The notes under the pieces were generated by a model. That model had not been told where the DNA came from. It did not search any database and saw nothing but the letters and a program-made list of their open reading frames with translations. From NCBI GenBank assembly GCA_035604135.1, contig DATNJB010000063.1, forward strand, positions 62,001-126,000: DNA of 64,000 nucleotides, given 5' to 3'. The DNA is from Poindextera sp035604135 (GTDB lineage: Bacteria; Pseudomonadota; Alphaproteobacteria; Caulobacterales; Caulobacteraceae). Positions 42,520 through 51,063 of the stretch are shown here, piece by piece. Both the position numbers and the translations under genes were made by a program. The stretch's first letter is position 1. Every line of letters starts with the position of its first letter.

Positions 42520-43728
42520 ATGACCTACGCCCCAGCCACCCGCGCCTACTACGACGCCGACAGCCACATCATGGAGCTGCCCGACTTCCTGAAGGCCTAC
42601 GCCGATCCCGACCTGCGCGAAGCCATCCCCGAGGTGAGCTACGCCGCCTCGCTGGTCACCGACGAGGAGGTGGCGGTGATCGTGGGCCAGGGCAACCGGC
42701 ACACGGCCGAGCACGTCGCCGCGCAGGTCGCGCTTGGCGACAAGCTGATCGAGTCCTCGAAGGAGATCCAGGCGCTGGGCGCCTTCAACGCCAAGGACCG
42801 CGCGACCGCGCTCGACCTGCTGGGCTTCAAGAAGCAGCTGGTGTTCGCGACCCACAGCGTCGCCATGCCGTTCTCGCCGAGCAGCAAGATCGAGCCCAGG
42901 CTGCGCTATGGCGCCGCCCGCGCCCACAACCGGCACATGGCCGACTTCTGCGCCGAGGACGATCGGCTGATGGGCGTGGCCATCGTCCCGCTGGACGATG
43001 CCGAGCACGCCATGGCCGAGCTCGACTTCGTGCTTGGCGCGAAGCTCAAGGCGGTCTGGGTCCCGCACCGGCCGAGCGGCGACCGCTCGCCGGGCCATGT
43101 CGATCTCGACCCCTTCTGGGCGAGGCTGGCCGAGAGCGGGACGCCGTTCGTGCTGCACGTGGGCGGCGCGCCGCTGCAGCTCGCCAAGGCCTGGATGAAC
43201 AACGGCCGGCCGCCGACCAAGGACTGGATGGGCGGCGGCGAGAACCTGCGCACCAAGGACATCGCCCTCCTGCACGAGGGCCCGGAAGCCTTTCTCACCA
43301 TGATGGTGCTGGACGGCGTCTTCGAGCGGCATCCGCGCCTGCGCGGGGCCAGCGTCGAGCTCGGCGCCGGCTGGGTCCCCGAGCTGCTCCGGCGGCTGGA
43401 CTGGGTGGTGAAGATCTGGAGCCGAACGGACGCGAACCTGCAGGCGATGCAGCGCCGGCCATCGGAGCAGCTGACCGCGCAGCTCGCCTTCACCCCCTTC
43501 GTGTTCGAGGAGGTCGGCGCGCTGATCGACCAGTCGAACCCCGACCTCTACCTGTTCTCGACCGACTATCCGCACGTCGAGGGCGGCAGGAACCCGCTCG
43601 GCCGCTTCGAAGCCTCGCTCGGCGAGCGTAGCGAGAGCGTGCGCGACAAGTTCTACGCCGAGAACTTCCTGCGCATCTTCCCGCAAGCGCGGGTCCACGC
43701 GCCTTTGCCGGCAGCCGCCACCGCCTGA
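42520..43728 (+). CDS. Amidohydrolase-2 family protein (ACMSD-like)
   Basis: The 402-residue TIM-barrel protein has a metal-site start YDADSHIME (D-x-H-x-x-E, a variant of HxH), PFVLHVGGAP with a histidine ligand, and the late active-site LFSTDYPHVEGG. The family includes decarboxylases such as ACMSD and 2,6-dihydroxybenzoate decarboxylase, and hydrolases of ring-cleavage products. The substrate is not known. AGAAGAGGAG precedes the ATG. Downstream, 43729-43969 is non-coding and contains a 16-base GC palindrome at 43787-43802. Confidence 0.88.
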   Translation: MTYAPATRAYYDADSHIMELPDFLKAYADPDLREAIPEVSYAASLVTDEEVAVIVGQGNRHTAEHVAAQVALGDKLIESSKEIQALGAFNAKDRATALDLLGFKKQLVFATHSVAMPFSPSSKIEPRLRYGAARAHNRHMADFCAEDDRLMGVAIVPLDDAEHAMAELDFVLGAKLKAVWVPHRPSGDRSPGHVDLDPFWARLAESGTPFVLHVGGAPLQLAKAWMNNGRPPTKDWMGGGENLRTKDIALLHEGPEAFLTMMVLDGVFERHPRLRGASVELGAGWVPELLRRLDWVVKIWSRTDANLQAMQRRPSEQLTAQLAFTPFVFEEVGALIDQSNPDLYLFSTDYPHVEGGRNPLGRFEASLGERSESVRDKFYAENFLRIFPQARVHAPLPAAATA

Positions 43729-43969
43729 GCGTGGCCGAGCCCAAGACCCTGAACGGGATGGGATCAACCACCCAAGCGACCGCGCGCGCCGCCGCGGCGG
43801 CGAGATCGCCGGCGTGCTCAGGTAGGCGCGCCGTAGTTGATCGCGTCGCCCGACCTGCAACGGCTGGCCGGGCCCGCTCGCGGATCGATCGCGGGTAAGG
43901 GTGACGCGACCCCACCTCCGAAGGCGTGCTGCTCCGCCCTCGGCCGGCCGAGCATCCGACGGCCCCCGG

Positions 43970-44620
43970 CTAGCCGGCCCCCGCGTTGATCTCGCTGCCG
44001 GCGAGCGCGGTCTGCAGCTCGCCGCTGACCTTGGCGATCGCAGGGTGCTTTGCTGCGCGGTCGGCGTAGCTGGCGAGCTTGGGGAACTGCGCCAGGAGCT
44101 CCGGCTCGCCCATCATGCCGCTCAGCGCCTTCACGCCGAACAGGGCGGGGGCGAGCACGCAGTCGGCCTGCGAGAACTGAGATCCGTATGCGAAGCCGCT
44201 CCCGGCGACGAAGAATTCGACGCGTCCGAGGCCGGTCTTGATGCGTTCGAGCGCGTTTTCTCTCGCCCCAGCGACGCCGTCGCTGAGGTCGTGGAAGAAC
44301 TGGACGATCGGCGCGACGATCCCACCCTCGGACAGACGGAGGATGGCGAAGACCTTGGCCCGGCCTTCCGGATCATCAGGCCGCAGGGGTCGGTCGGGGA
44401 ACTTCTCGTCGAGATAGGCCAGGATTGCGGCCGACTCCGGCAGCGGCGAGCCGTCGTCAAGCATCAGGCAAGGGATCGTCCCGGCGCCGGTCAGGCGCTG
44501 ATAGGCCTCCGACCTGAACCCGCCGAGCGGCGGCTCGATCGGGATCGCCAGACCCTTGGCGTAGATCGCCGCCCGCACGGGCGCACAGTATGGCGAGGTG
44601 TCGTCCGAATAGAGGATCAT
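43970..44620 (-). CDS. Glutathione S-transferase-like protein
   Basis: From ATG 44620 the protein has 216 residues: MILYSDDTSPYCAPVRAAI opens a thioredoxin-like domain, with GTIPCLMLDDGSPLPESAAIL as the glutathione-binding cis-Pro and SxES region. A helical C-terminal domain follows. SPYC in the first helix offers Ser or Cys as the catalytic residue, as in beta/omega-like GSTs. It may conjugate or reduce a xenobiotic. It is divergent from the GFA-family gene, which also belongs to glutathione chemistry. Confidence 0.9.
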   Translation of the reverse strand: MILYSDDTSPYCAPVRAAIYAKGLAIPIEPPLGGFRSEAYQRLTGAGTIPCLMLDDGSPLPESAAILAYLDEKFPDRPLRPDDPEGRAKVFAILRLSEGGIVAPIVQFFHDLSDGVAGARENALERIKTGLGRVEFFVAGSGFAYGSQFSQADCVLAPALFGVKALSGMMGEPELLAQFPKLASYADRAAKHPAIAKVSGELQTALAGSEINAGAG

Positions 44621-44738
44621 GACGGGCTCTCTTAGGCTCAGCCGTCTGGCCCGCCAAGCCACGCGACCTGTGATGTTGGCCCCTGGCGAGCCGGGACCGA
44701 CGCGGTACTTTCGACGTTATCGGCAAGGGAGGTCGACC

Positions 44739-45128
44739 ATGATCGAAGGGGTCTGTCATTGCGGCGCCGTCCGCTGGAGCTTCGAGGGCGTCCCGGAAGG
44801 CGCGACGGCGTGCAATTGCACGGTCTGCCGCCGCTACGGCGTGCTCTGGGCCTACGACTTCGAGGACGAAGGGATCCGGGTCTCCGGCCCGACCCAGATC
44901 TACTCACCGGGAAGCGAGATCGGCTTTCACTTCTGCCCGACCTGCGCGTGCTTGGCCTACTGGCGCGCGCTCGAGCCGCGTGAGGACGGCCGGCGGCGGA
45001 TCGCCGTGAACCTGCGGCTCGCCGAACCCGAGCCGGTCGCGTCCATCCCGATCGACCATTTCGATGGCCTGGACAGGTTCGAGGATCTGCCGCGCGACGG
45101 TCGCTCCGTCGCCGACTATTGGTTCTGA
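44739..45128 (+). CDS. GFA-family (glutathione-dependent formaldehyde-activating-like) zinc protein
   Basis: From ATG 44739 (GGGAGG nine bases upstream) the protein has 129 residues. It carries the cysteine pattern of the family: GVCHCGAVRW, CNCTVCRRYG and FHFCPTCACLAY, giving two zinc sites. The reference member, Gfa, was described as speeding glutathione-formaldehyde adduct formation, but many homologues are of unknown function. It is divergent from the GST gene and convergent with ilvE. Confidence 0.9.
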   Translation: MIEGVCHCGAVRWSFEGVPEGATACNCTVCRRYGVLWAYDFEDEGIRVSGPTQIYSPGSEIGFHFCPTCACLAYWRALEPREDGRRRIAVNLRLAEPEPVASIPIDHFDGLDRFEDLPRDGRSVADYWF

Positions 45129-45153
45129 CGCGCGAGTACGAACAGCCGCGGCA

Positions 45154-46050
45154 TTAGGCCATCTGCAGCTCGCGGCGGACCAGCTTGGCGTAGTCGTCCA
45201 TCAGCGACAGCGAGATGTTGCCGGGGCGGAACTTGTGCTCGCCGATCTCGGCCACGGGGGTCACCTCGGCGGCGGTGCCGCAGAGGAAGACCTCGGAGAA
45301 GGTGCCCAGTTCCTCGCCCGGGATGTGACGCTCGATCACTTCGAAGCCGCGCTCGCGGGCGATCTTCATGACCGTCCGCCGGGTGATCCCGTCGAGGAAG
45401 CAGTCCGGCGTCGGGGTGTGGATCACCCCGTCGCGCACCAGGAAGATGTTCGCCCCCGTCGACTCGGCGATATAGCCGCGCCAGTCGAGCATCAATGCGT
45501 CGGCATAGCCCTCGCGCTCGGCCGCGTGCTTGGAGAGCGTGCAGATCATGTAGAGGCCGGTCGCCTTCGAATGCACCGGCTCGGTCTCCGGCGAGGGGCG
45601 CCGGTACTTGGCGTAGGTCAGCCGGATGCCGCGCTTCTTCTCCTCCGGATTGAAGTAGCTCGGCCACTCCCAGACGGCGATCGAGAGGTGAATCTTGGTG
45701 TTCTGCGCCGAAACCCCGATCATCTCCGACCCACGCCAGGCGATCGGGCGGACGTAGCAGTCGGCAAGGCCGTTCTTGGCGCAGGTCTCGTTGCAGGCCC
45801 TGTCGATCTCTTCGACGCTATAAGGTATGGTAAAATCGAGGATTTCCGCCGAACGATGCAGGCGCTTGGTGTGCTCGGTCAGCTCAAAGATCACCCCGCC
45901 GTACATGCGCGCGCCTTCGAACACGGCCGACGCATAGTGCAAGCCGTGGGTCAGTACGTGCAGCTTCGCCTCGCGCCAGGGGACGAATTCCCCATCCAGC
46001 CAGATCCAGCCGTCGCGGTCGTCGAAGGGGATCACCGTCATCGCACGCAC
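45154..46050 (-). CDS. ilvE: Branched-chain amino acid aminotransferase
   Basis: The 298-residue class IV aminotransferase has the PLP lysine Lys162 in EPVHSKATGLYM, the N-terminal HVLTHGLHYASAVFEG and YVRPIAWRG, and the STGANIFLV phosphate loop. It interconverts Leu, Ile and Val with their 2-oxo acids in the cytoplasm. AAAGGAGGAG precedes the ATG. It is divergent from an OmpR-type regulator gene across only 39 bases, with a well-formed promoter in the gap. Confidence 0.95.
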   Translation of the reverse strand: MRAMTVIPFDDRDGWIWLDGEFVPWREAKLHVLTHGLHYASAVFEGARMYGGVIFELTEHTKRLHRSAEILDFTIPYSVEEIDRACNETCAKNGLADCYVRPIAWRGSEMIGVSAQNTKIHLSIAVWEWPSYFNPEEKKRGIRLTYAKYRRPSPETEPVHSKATGLYMICTLSKHAAEREGYADALMLDWRGYIAESTGANIFLVRDGVIHTPTPDCFLDGITRRTVMKIARERGFEVIERHIPGEELGTFSEVFLCGTAAEVTPVAEIGEHKFRPGNISLSLMDDYAKLVRRELQMA

Positions 46051-46067
46051 TCCTCCTTTGAGCCGGC

Positions 46068-46094
46068 GCTATAGCATAAGAGTGGTTTCGTGAA
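46068..46094 (-). promoter_or_regulatory. ilvE promoter with a palindromic -10 element
   Basis: On the minus strand TTCACGA (46094-46088), 12 bases and GCTATAGC (46075-46068) match the Caulobacter housekeeping consensus closely. GCTATAGC is its own reverse complement, so it could also serve as the -10 of the plus-strand regulator gene, whose GTG lies 14 bases further on. The -35 element overlaps the regulator's first codons. Confidence 0.55.
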
Positions 46095-46797
46095 CGCCCA
46101 GCCGCCAGGACAGTCTCGCGAACGCCATCTGCTCGTCGTCGACGACGACGACCGCATCCGCGTGCTGTTGAAACAGTATCTGGCGCGGGCGGGGTTCAGA
46201 GTCTCCGCCGCGGCCGACGCGGCGGCGGCCCGGCGGCTGCTCGGCATGTTCAGCTTCGATCTGTTGGTCTTCGACGTGATGATGCCGGGCGAGGACGGGT
46301 TCTCGCTCACCGAATGGGTGCGCAAGTCGGGGCCGGCGAAGGCGGCGCCGGTCCTCATGCTGACGGCGCGCGACAGCGCGAGCGACCGGATCGAGGGCCT
46401 GAGGCTCGGCGCCGACGACTACCTGCCGAAGCCGTTCGAGCCCGAGGAGCTTCTCTTACGCATCGAGGCTATCCTCCGCCGCGCGGGGGCTCAGCCGCAT
46501 GCGGCCGAGCGCCTCGGCCTCGGCCGTTCGAGCTTCGATCCCCGCCGCGGCGAGCTGTTCAAGGACGATTTGCCGGTGCGCCTGACCGAAGCCGAGACCC
46601 GGCTTTTAAAGCGCCTGGCCGCCAACGCCCACATCGCGGTCGACCGCATCGAGCTCGCCCGCGAGACGGCCGATCCGTCCGGACGCGCCGTCGACGTGCA
46701 GGTGACGCGGCTGCGCCGAAAGATCGAGCCCGACCCGAAGCAGCCGCGCTATCTGCTGACCGTCCGCGGCGTCGGCTACATGCTGGCCCCAGACTGA
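46090..46797 (+). CDS. OmpR-family response regulator
   Basis: From GTG 46090 the protein has 235 residues: a receiver with Asp62 (VFDVMMPGEDG), Thr and Lys in MLTARDS and LPKPFEP, then a winged-helix DNA-binding domain (about 130-235) with ELARETADPSGRAVDVQVTRLRRKIE in its usual place. It is the partner of the kinase that starts inside its stop codon (TGATG). Targets are unknown. No Shine-Dalgarno sequence precedes the GTG, so a nearly leaderless transcript is possible. Confidence 0.92.
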   Translation: MNAQPPGQSRERHLLVVDDDDRIRVLLKQYLARAGFRVSAAADAAAARRLLGMFSFDLLVFDVMMPGEDGFSLTEWVRKSGPAKAAPVLMLTARDSASDRIEGLRLGADDYLPKPFEPEELLLRIEAILRRAGAQPHAAERLGLGRSSFDPRRGELFKDDLPVRLTEAETRLLKRLAANAHIAVDRIELARETADPSGRAVDVQVTRLRRKIEPDPKQPRYLLTVRGVGYMLAPD

Positions 46798-48143
46798 TGC
46801 GCATCCGGCCGCCGCGCCTCGTCCTGCTTCGGTTCCTCAAGCGCTGGGCGCCGACCTCGCTCTGGGGCCGGTCGCTGCTGATCATCGTGCTGCCGATCGC
46901 GATCATGCAGTTCGCGGTCACCTGGGCCTTCTTCGACGCCCATTGGCAGACCGTGACCTCCAGCCTGGCCGAGGGACTGGCCGGCGACGTCTCCTGGCTG
47001 GTGCAGAGCTACGAGGCGGATCCCAGCCCGACGAATCTAGCCCACCTGCAGGACCGGGCGGAGCGGTCGCTCGATCTCTCCGTCGCGCTGCAGCCTGGAA
47101 AGGCCCTGCCCCGGTTCAAGCGCTACGCGCTGTTCGGACCGGTCGACTGGTCGATCAAGCGGGCGCTGGCGGCGCACCTGGACGAGCCGTTCTGGTTCGA
47201 CACCACCCGCTACCCGGCTTACGTCGACATCCGGGTCAGCGTGCCGCAGGGGGTGTTGCGCATCATAGCCCCGCGCGACCGGGCCTTCGCCACGCAGGGG
47301 CATATCTTCATCCTCTGGATGACCATGGCGACGGTGCTGCTGACCGGCGTCGCCATCCTCTTCATCCGCAACCAGGTGCGCGCCATCGAGCGGCTGGCGG
47401 ACGCGGCCGACGCCTTCGGCCGCGGCGGCGATGTGCCGCAGTTCAAGCCGCACGGCGCGCGCGAGGTGCGCAAGGCCGCCCACGCCTTCATCGCCATGAA
47501 GGAGCGCATCCAGCGCTACATCGACCAGCGCACCGCCCTGCTCGCCTCGGTCAGCCACGACCTGCGGACCCCGCTCACGCGGCTGAAGCTGGAGGCGGCG
47601 CTGGCCGAGCCGACGCCGCAGGTCAACGCCATCAAGCGCGACCTGGCCGAGATGGAGCACATGATAGACGAGTACCTGGCGTTTGCCCGCGGCGAGGGCG
47701 GCGAGGCGCTGGAGACCGTCGGTCTGCGCGGGCTGATCCAGGAGGTCAGCGAGGGCGCCATCCGGGCGGGCGCCGAGGTCAAGGTCGACGCCGACGGAGC
47801 GCTCGCCGCGCACGTGCGGCCGAACGCGCTCAAGCGCGCTCTCTCGAACCTGGTGATGAACGCCGCGGCCCACGGCGAGCACGTGGCCGTCGCCGCGCGA
47901 GCGCGGGCGTCGGGCGGCGTCGAGATCCTGGTCGACGACGACGGGCCGGGCATCCCGCCGGAGCGCTACGAGGACGCGTTCAAGCCGTTCAACCGCCTGG
48001 ACGAGGCGCGGAACCAGAACGAGAAGGGCGTGGGCCTCGGCCTCGCCATCGCCCGCGACGTCGCCCGCGCCCTGGGCGGCGACGTGACGCTCGCCAAGAG
48101 CCCCTTAGGCGGGCTGCGCGCTGTGGTGCGGCTGCCGGGCTGA
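46797..48143 (+). CDS. EnvZ-type sensor histidine kinase
   Basis: The 448-residue protein has two membrane helices (about 25-46 and 168-190) around a periplasmic domain of about 120 residues, a HAMP segment, and HisKA with His254 in ASVSHDLRTPLTRLKLE. The ATPase domain is complete: SNLVMNAAAHG, DDGPGIPPE and GVGLGLAIARD. The ATG shares one base with the regulator's stop codon. The stimulus is unknown; EnvZ-like sensors often respond to osmotic or envelope state. Confidence 0.93.
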   Translation: MRIRPPRLVLLRFLKRWAPTSLWGRSLLIIVLPIAIMQFAVTWAFFDAHWQTVTSSLAEGLAGDVSWLVQSYEADPSPTNLAHLQDRAERSLDLSVALQPGKALPRFKRYALFGPVDWSIKRALAAHLDEPFWFDTTRYPAYVDIRVSVPQGVLRIIAPRDRAFATQGHIFILWMTMATVLLTGVAILFIRNQVRAIERLADAADAFGRGGDVPQFKPHGAREVRKAAHAFIAMKERIQRYIDQRTALLASVSHDLRTPLTRLKLEAALAEPTPQVNAIKRDLAEMEHMIDEYLAFARGEGGEALETVGLRGLIQEVSEGAIRAGAEVKVDADGALAAHVRPNALKRALSNLVMNAAAHGEHVAVAARARASGGVEILVDDDGPGIPPERYEDAFKPFNRLDEARNQNEKGVGLGLAIARDVARALGGDVTLAKSPLGGLRAVVRLPG

Positions 48144-48149
48144 CGGCGA

Positions 48150-48176
48150 CCCGAGCCGCCCACCCACGGCTCCGGG
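48150..48176. terminator. Terminator-like hairpin between convergent genes
   Basis: CCCGAGCCG and CGGCTCCGGG pair over nine bases with one bulged C and an eight-base loop, directly after the kinase stop codon. The phosphatase gene converges from the other side. No T-run follows. Confidence 0.35.
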
Positions 48177-48213
48177 GGCGCCTCAGGGGGTGGCGGCGCC
48201 GATGTCAGTGAGG

Positions 48214-49362
48214 CTAGCGTGCGCCGGTGCCAGCGCCCTCGAGAAATCGCGCTTTCAAGTGAGCCAGAGCCCTGCTGTCGATGCCAAGGCCGACCCGCAG
48301 ATAGCGGTCGAAGGAGCCATAGCGGCGGTCGACCTCGTCGAAGGCAGCGTCGAGGTACGACGCGCGCACGGTGAAGAAGGGCGTCAGGTTCGCGACGCTC
48401 GCGGCCGGCATGCGCGAGAACGCGGCCTGGTTCTTCGCCGCCAGGTAGTCGTTACTGGCCAGATAGTCCGCCATTACGGTGCTCCGCGGCACGCCGAGCG
48501 CCGTGAGCAGGACCGCGGTCGCCCAACCGGTCCGGTCCTTGCCGGCGGAGCAGTGGTAGAAGAGCGGCCCAGCCGGGCTCTGCAGCCGGGTGAACAGAGT
48601 GGCATAGGCCCGCCGGGCGCTCGGCAGCGATACGAATTGCCTGTTGGCGGCCGTCAGGAAGTCGACCGCCGCCTGTGGGCTCGTGATCTTGGCCATCGTC
48701 GCGCCACTCGGCCCGGCGTCCCCGACGACGTCGGCGACCAGGAGTTCGGCGCCCGCCGGCAGGCGATCCGGCCCCCTCGTTCGTTCGCCCTGGGTGCGCA
48801 GGTCGACGTCCAGCTGTGGCGCCAGTCGACCGATCTCGGCCAGGTCCGCATCACTCAGCCGGTCGAGCTGATCGGATCGATAGACCAGCCCGACCTTCAC
48901 CCACCGGCCGTCGCGCGTCCGATAGCCGCCGACGTCGCGGAAGTTTGGCGCCGTGGCCAGGTGAAGACTGCGATCGGCCGTGACCAGCGGCTCGCCGCGG
49001 GCCGGGCGCAGCTCGAAATACCACCGGTCCCTGGGCGGAAGGTCGGTCACGGATAGGCGGCCGCTCGACGTGCCGCGTCCGACAGGGCGTCCCTCCGGCC
49101 CGTCAGACTGCGGCGACGTTCGCGCATACACCGCGACAGGTCCTGCGCCCGAGGCCGCCGACCAGGTGATGGTGAAGGATCGGCCGTCCGCACTTTCAAC
49201 ATCCGCGCGCGTGAAGGGAATGCGTCCGACGGCGATGTGAGCGCGAGCCGTCGCGGCCGCGGACGGCGGCGCAAACGTGACGCCGGCCTCGCCAAGCCAA
49301 AGAACGGCGAGCGCCAATCCGGCGAGGCGCGCCCGCCATCCCCTCGTTCGAGACCTGTTCAT
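48214..49362 (-). CDS. Exported tyrosine/dual-specificity phosphatase, PtpB-like
   Basis: From ATG 49362 (a GTG at 49374 is also possible) the protein has 382 residues. A signal peptide (RARLAGLALAVLWLGEAG...SAAATA) is followed by a fibronectin-like beta domain (about 45-130). The phosphatase domain begins at NFRDVGGYRT and has the P-loop HCSAGKDRTG (Cys271). HCxxGKDRTG is the motif of the Mycobacterium PtpB/Siw14-like group, which acts on phosphotyrosine, phosphoserine or phosphoinositides. Export to the periplasm makes a non-protein substrate plausible. No signalling genes adjoin it besides the convergent two-component pair. Confidence 0.88.
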   Translation of the reverse strand: MNRSRTRGWRARLAGLALAVLWLGEAGVTFAPPSAAATARAHIAVGRIPFTRADVESADGRSFTITWSAASGAGPVAVYARTSPQSDGPEGRPVGRGTSSGRLSVTDLPPRDRWYFELRPARGEPLVTADRSLHLATAPNFRDVGGYRTRDGRWVKVGLVYRSDQLDRLSDADLAEIGRLAPQLDVDLRTQGERTRGPDRLPAGAELLVADVVGDAGPSGATMAKITSPQAAVDFLTAANRQFVSLPSARRAYATLFTRLQSPAGPLFYHCSAGKDRTGWATAVLLTALGVPRSTVMADYLASNDYLAAKNQAAFSRMPAASVANLTPFFTVRASYLDAAFDEVDRRYGSFDRYLRVGLGIDSRALAHLKARFLEGAGTGAR

Positions 49363-49681
49363 CGATCGAGTCACAATCCCTGGGCTGGTCGCGGCGCAGC
49401 CGCCGCAGCGTGAACGTCTCGAACGGCGCCAGCGCGCCGGCTGAGCGCGAACTCGAATCCGCCCTCGTCTGGTGTTGTCATCGCGGTCGGGTCACCCGAG
49501 GTCTGTCGCTGGGCCTAGCCCGGTTTTGCGACAGTTCGGCGAACCGGTGCAGCGGCTGTAGCCGTCGGCCGAAACGGACCTACGCGTCATGAAAAATTCA
49601 CCGACCCGCCAAGCGGCGGGCGCGGCGAACGGTGTAGGTCGATAGACATCTGCCGGCCCGGCCCAAATCGAACCGGCCGAG
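49363..49681. other. Divergent intergenic region upstream of the FAD oxidoreductase
   Basis: This 319-base stretch has no supported gene. It contains GTTCG-G-CGAAC (49534-49544), CGGCT-GT-AGCCG (49553-49564) and a CCCGCC-AAGC-GGCGGG hairpin (49605-49620). On the minus strand a TTTTT run lies a few bases beyond that hairpin. These could be operators or a leader structure for either divergent gene. Confidence 0.5.
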
Positions 49682-51061
49682 ATGAGGTTTCGCGCAGTGA
49701 CCCGTTCGATCGACGAACCAGCCCGCAAAGTCGAGATCGCACACGAGACAGATGTGCTGGTCGTGGGCTCGGGCCCCGGCGGGCTGGCGGCGGCGCTGGC
49801 CTCGGCGCGCGCCGGGGTCGGGACCACCCTGATCGACCGCTACGGCTGTTTCGGCGGCAACATGACCCAAGTCGGCGTCGAGGGGCTGGCCTGGTACCGG
49901 CGTCCCAAGACGGTCGACAGCGAGGGGATCGGGCGCGAGTTCGAGCAGCGCGCCAAGGCCATGGGCGCCGCCCAGCCGGAGCCGCAGTCCGTGAGCCACG
50001 CGCTGGATGCTGAGGCTTTCAAGTACGTGGCCGACGTCCTGGTCGAAGAGGCCGGCGTCAGGCCGATGCTGCACCGCCTCTTCGTTGCGCCGATCGTCGA
50101 GGAGGGCGCCGTGCGCGGCGTGATCGTCGAGAGCAAGGCCGGCCGGCACGCCATCTTGGCCCGCCGCGTGATCGACGCAACCGGCGACGCTGACATCGCC
50201 TACCGCGCCGGAGCGCCCACGTTCATGCGGCCGAAGGCCGAGATGATGTCGGTCTCGGTGATGTTCTCGATGTGCGGCGTCAGCAAGACGCGCTTCATCG
50301 AGCAGGTGAAGGCCGACCCGCAGACGTACAAGGACTGGGGCGGCAACGGGGAGTGGGACATCGCCACCGACGGCAAGGAGGACGACCTTTTCTCGCCGTT
50401 CCTCAGGAAGCCGTTCAAGAAGGCGCTGGAGGCCGGCCTCCTGCCGCCGAACCTCGCCACCATCGCCGGGACCTGGGGGTCGATCACCGACCAGGGCGAC
50501 CTCACTTATCTCAACCTGGTCCACCTCAATTTCGACGGGACAGATCCGGACGAGCTGACCCGCGGCGAGATAGAGGGCCGGCGCCAAGCCATGCTGGCCA
50601 TCGAGGCGCTGAAACGGTTCATGCCGGGCTGCGAGGACGCCAAGCTGCGCAACTTCGGCATGACGCTCGGCGTGCGCGACACCCGCAAGCTCGATGCGCT
50701 CTACAACATCACTGGCGACGACGTGCGCGGCGAGGCGCGGTTCGACGACGCCATCGGCATCTTCCCCGAGTTCGTCGACGGCTATGGCATCCTCATCCTG
50801 CCGACGACCGGCCGCTATTTCCACGTTCCGTATCGAGCCCTGGTTCCGAAGCGACTCGACAACCTCCTCGTCGCTGGCCGCTCGATCGGCGGCGACAAGA
50901 TCAGCCACGCGGCGACCCGCAACATGATGTGCTGCGCCGTCTCCGGCCAAGGCGCCGGCGTGGCGGCGGCCGTCTCCGTGAAGACCGGCCGCGGCTTCCA
51001 CGACATTGACGTCGCCGCCGTGCAGGCCGAGCTCAGGCGGCAGGGCGCGAGGATCGCCTGA
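49682..51061 (+). CDS. FAD-dependent oxidoreductase (FAD_oxidored family)
   Basis: The 459-residue flavoprotein has the FAD site VVGSGPGGLAAALASARAG and GCFGGNMTQVGVEG, which is diagnostic for the FAD-dependent oxidoreductase family of unknown substrate. RRVIDATGDADIAYRAGAP and the C-terminal VAGRSIGGDKISHAATRNM complete the FAD fold. No Fe-S cysteines are seen. The MFS gene follows after two bases, so the pair probably takes up and oxidises the same compound. Confidence 0.88.
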   Translation: MRFRAVTRSIDEPARKVEIAHETDVLVVGSGPGGLAAALASARAGVGTTLIDRYGCFGGNMTQVGVEGLAWYRRPKTVDSEGIGREFEQRAKAMGAAQPEPQSVSHALDAEAFKYVADVLVEEAGVRPMLHRLFVAPIVEEGAVRGVIVESKAGRHAILARRVIDATGDADIAYRAGAPTFMRPKAEMMSVSVMFSMCGVSKTRFIEQVKADPQTYKDWGGNGEWDIATDGKEDDLFSPFLRKPFKKALEAGLLPPNLATIAGTWGSITDQGDLTYLNLVHLNFDGTDPDELTRGEIEGRRQAMLAIEALKRFMPGCEDAKLRNFGMTLGVRDTRKLDALYNITGDDVRGEARFDDAIGIFPEFVDGYGILILPTTGRYFHVPYRALVPKRLDNLLVAGRSIGGDKISHAATRNMMCCAVSGQGAGVAAAVSVKTGRGFHDIDVAAVQAELRRQGARIA

Positions 51062-51063
51062 GC

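Noticed and set aside
43787..43802. 16-base palindrome CGCCGCCGCGGCGGCG as an operator
   Set aside because: Simple CGG/CCG repeats of this kind arise easily in such GC-rich DNA, and it has no spacing or context that suggests a binding site.
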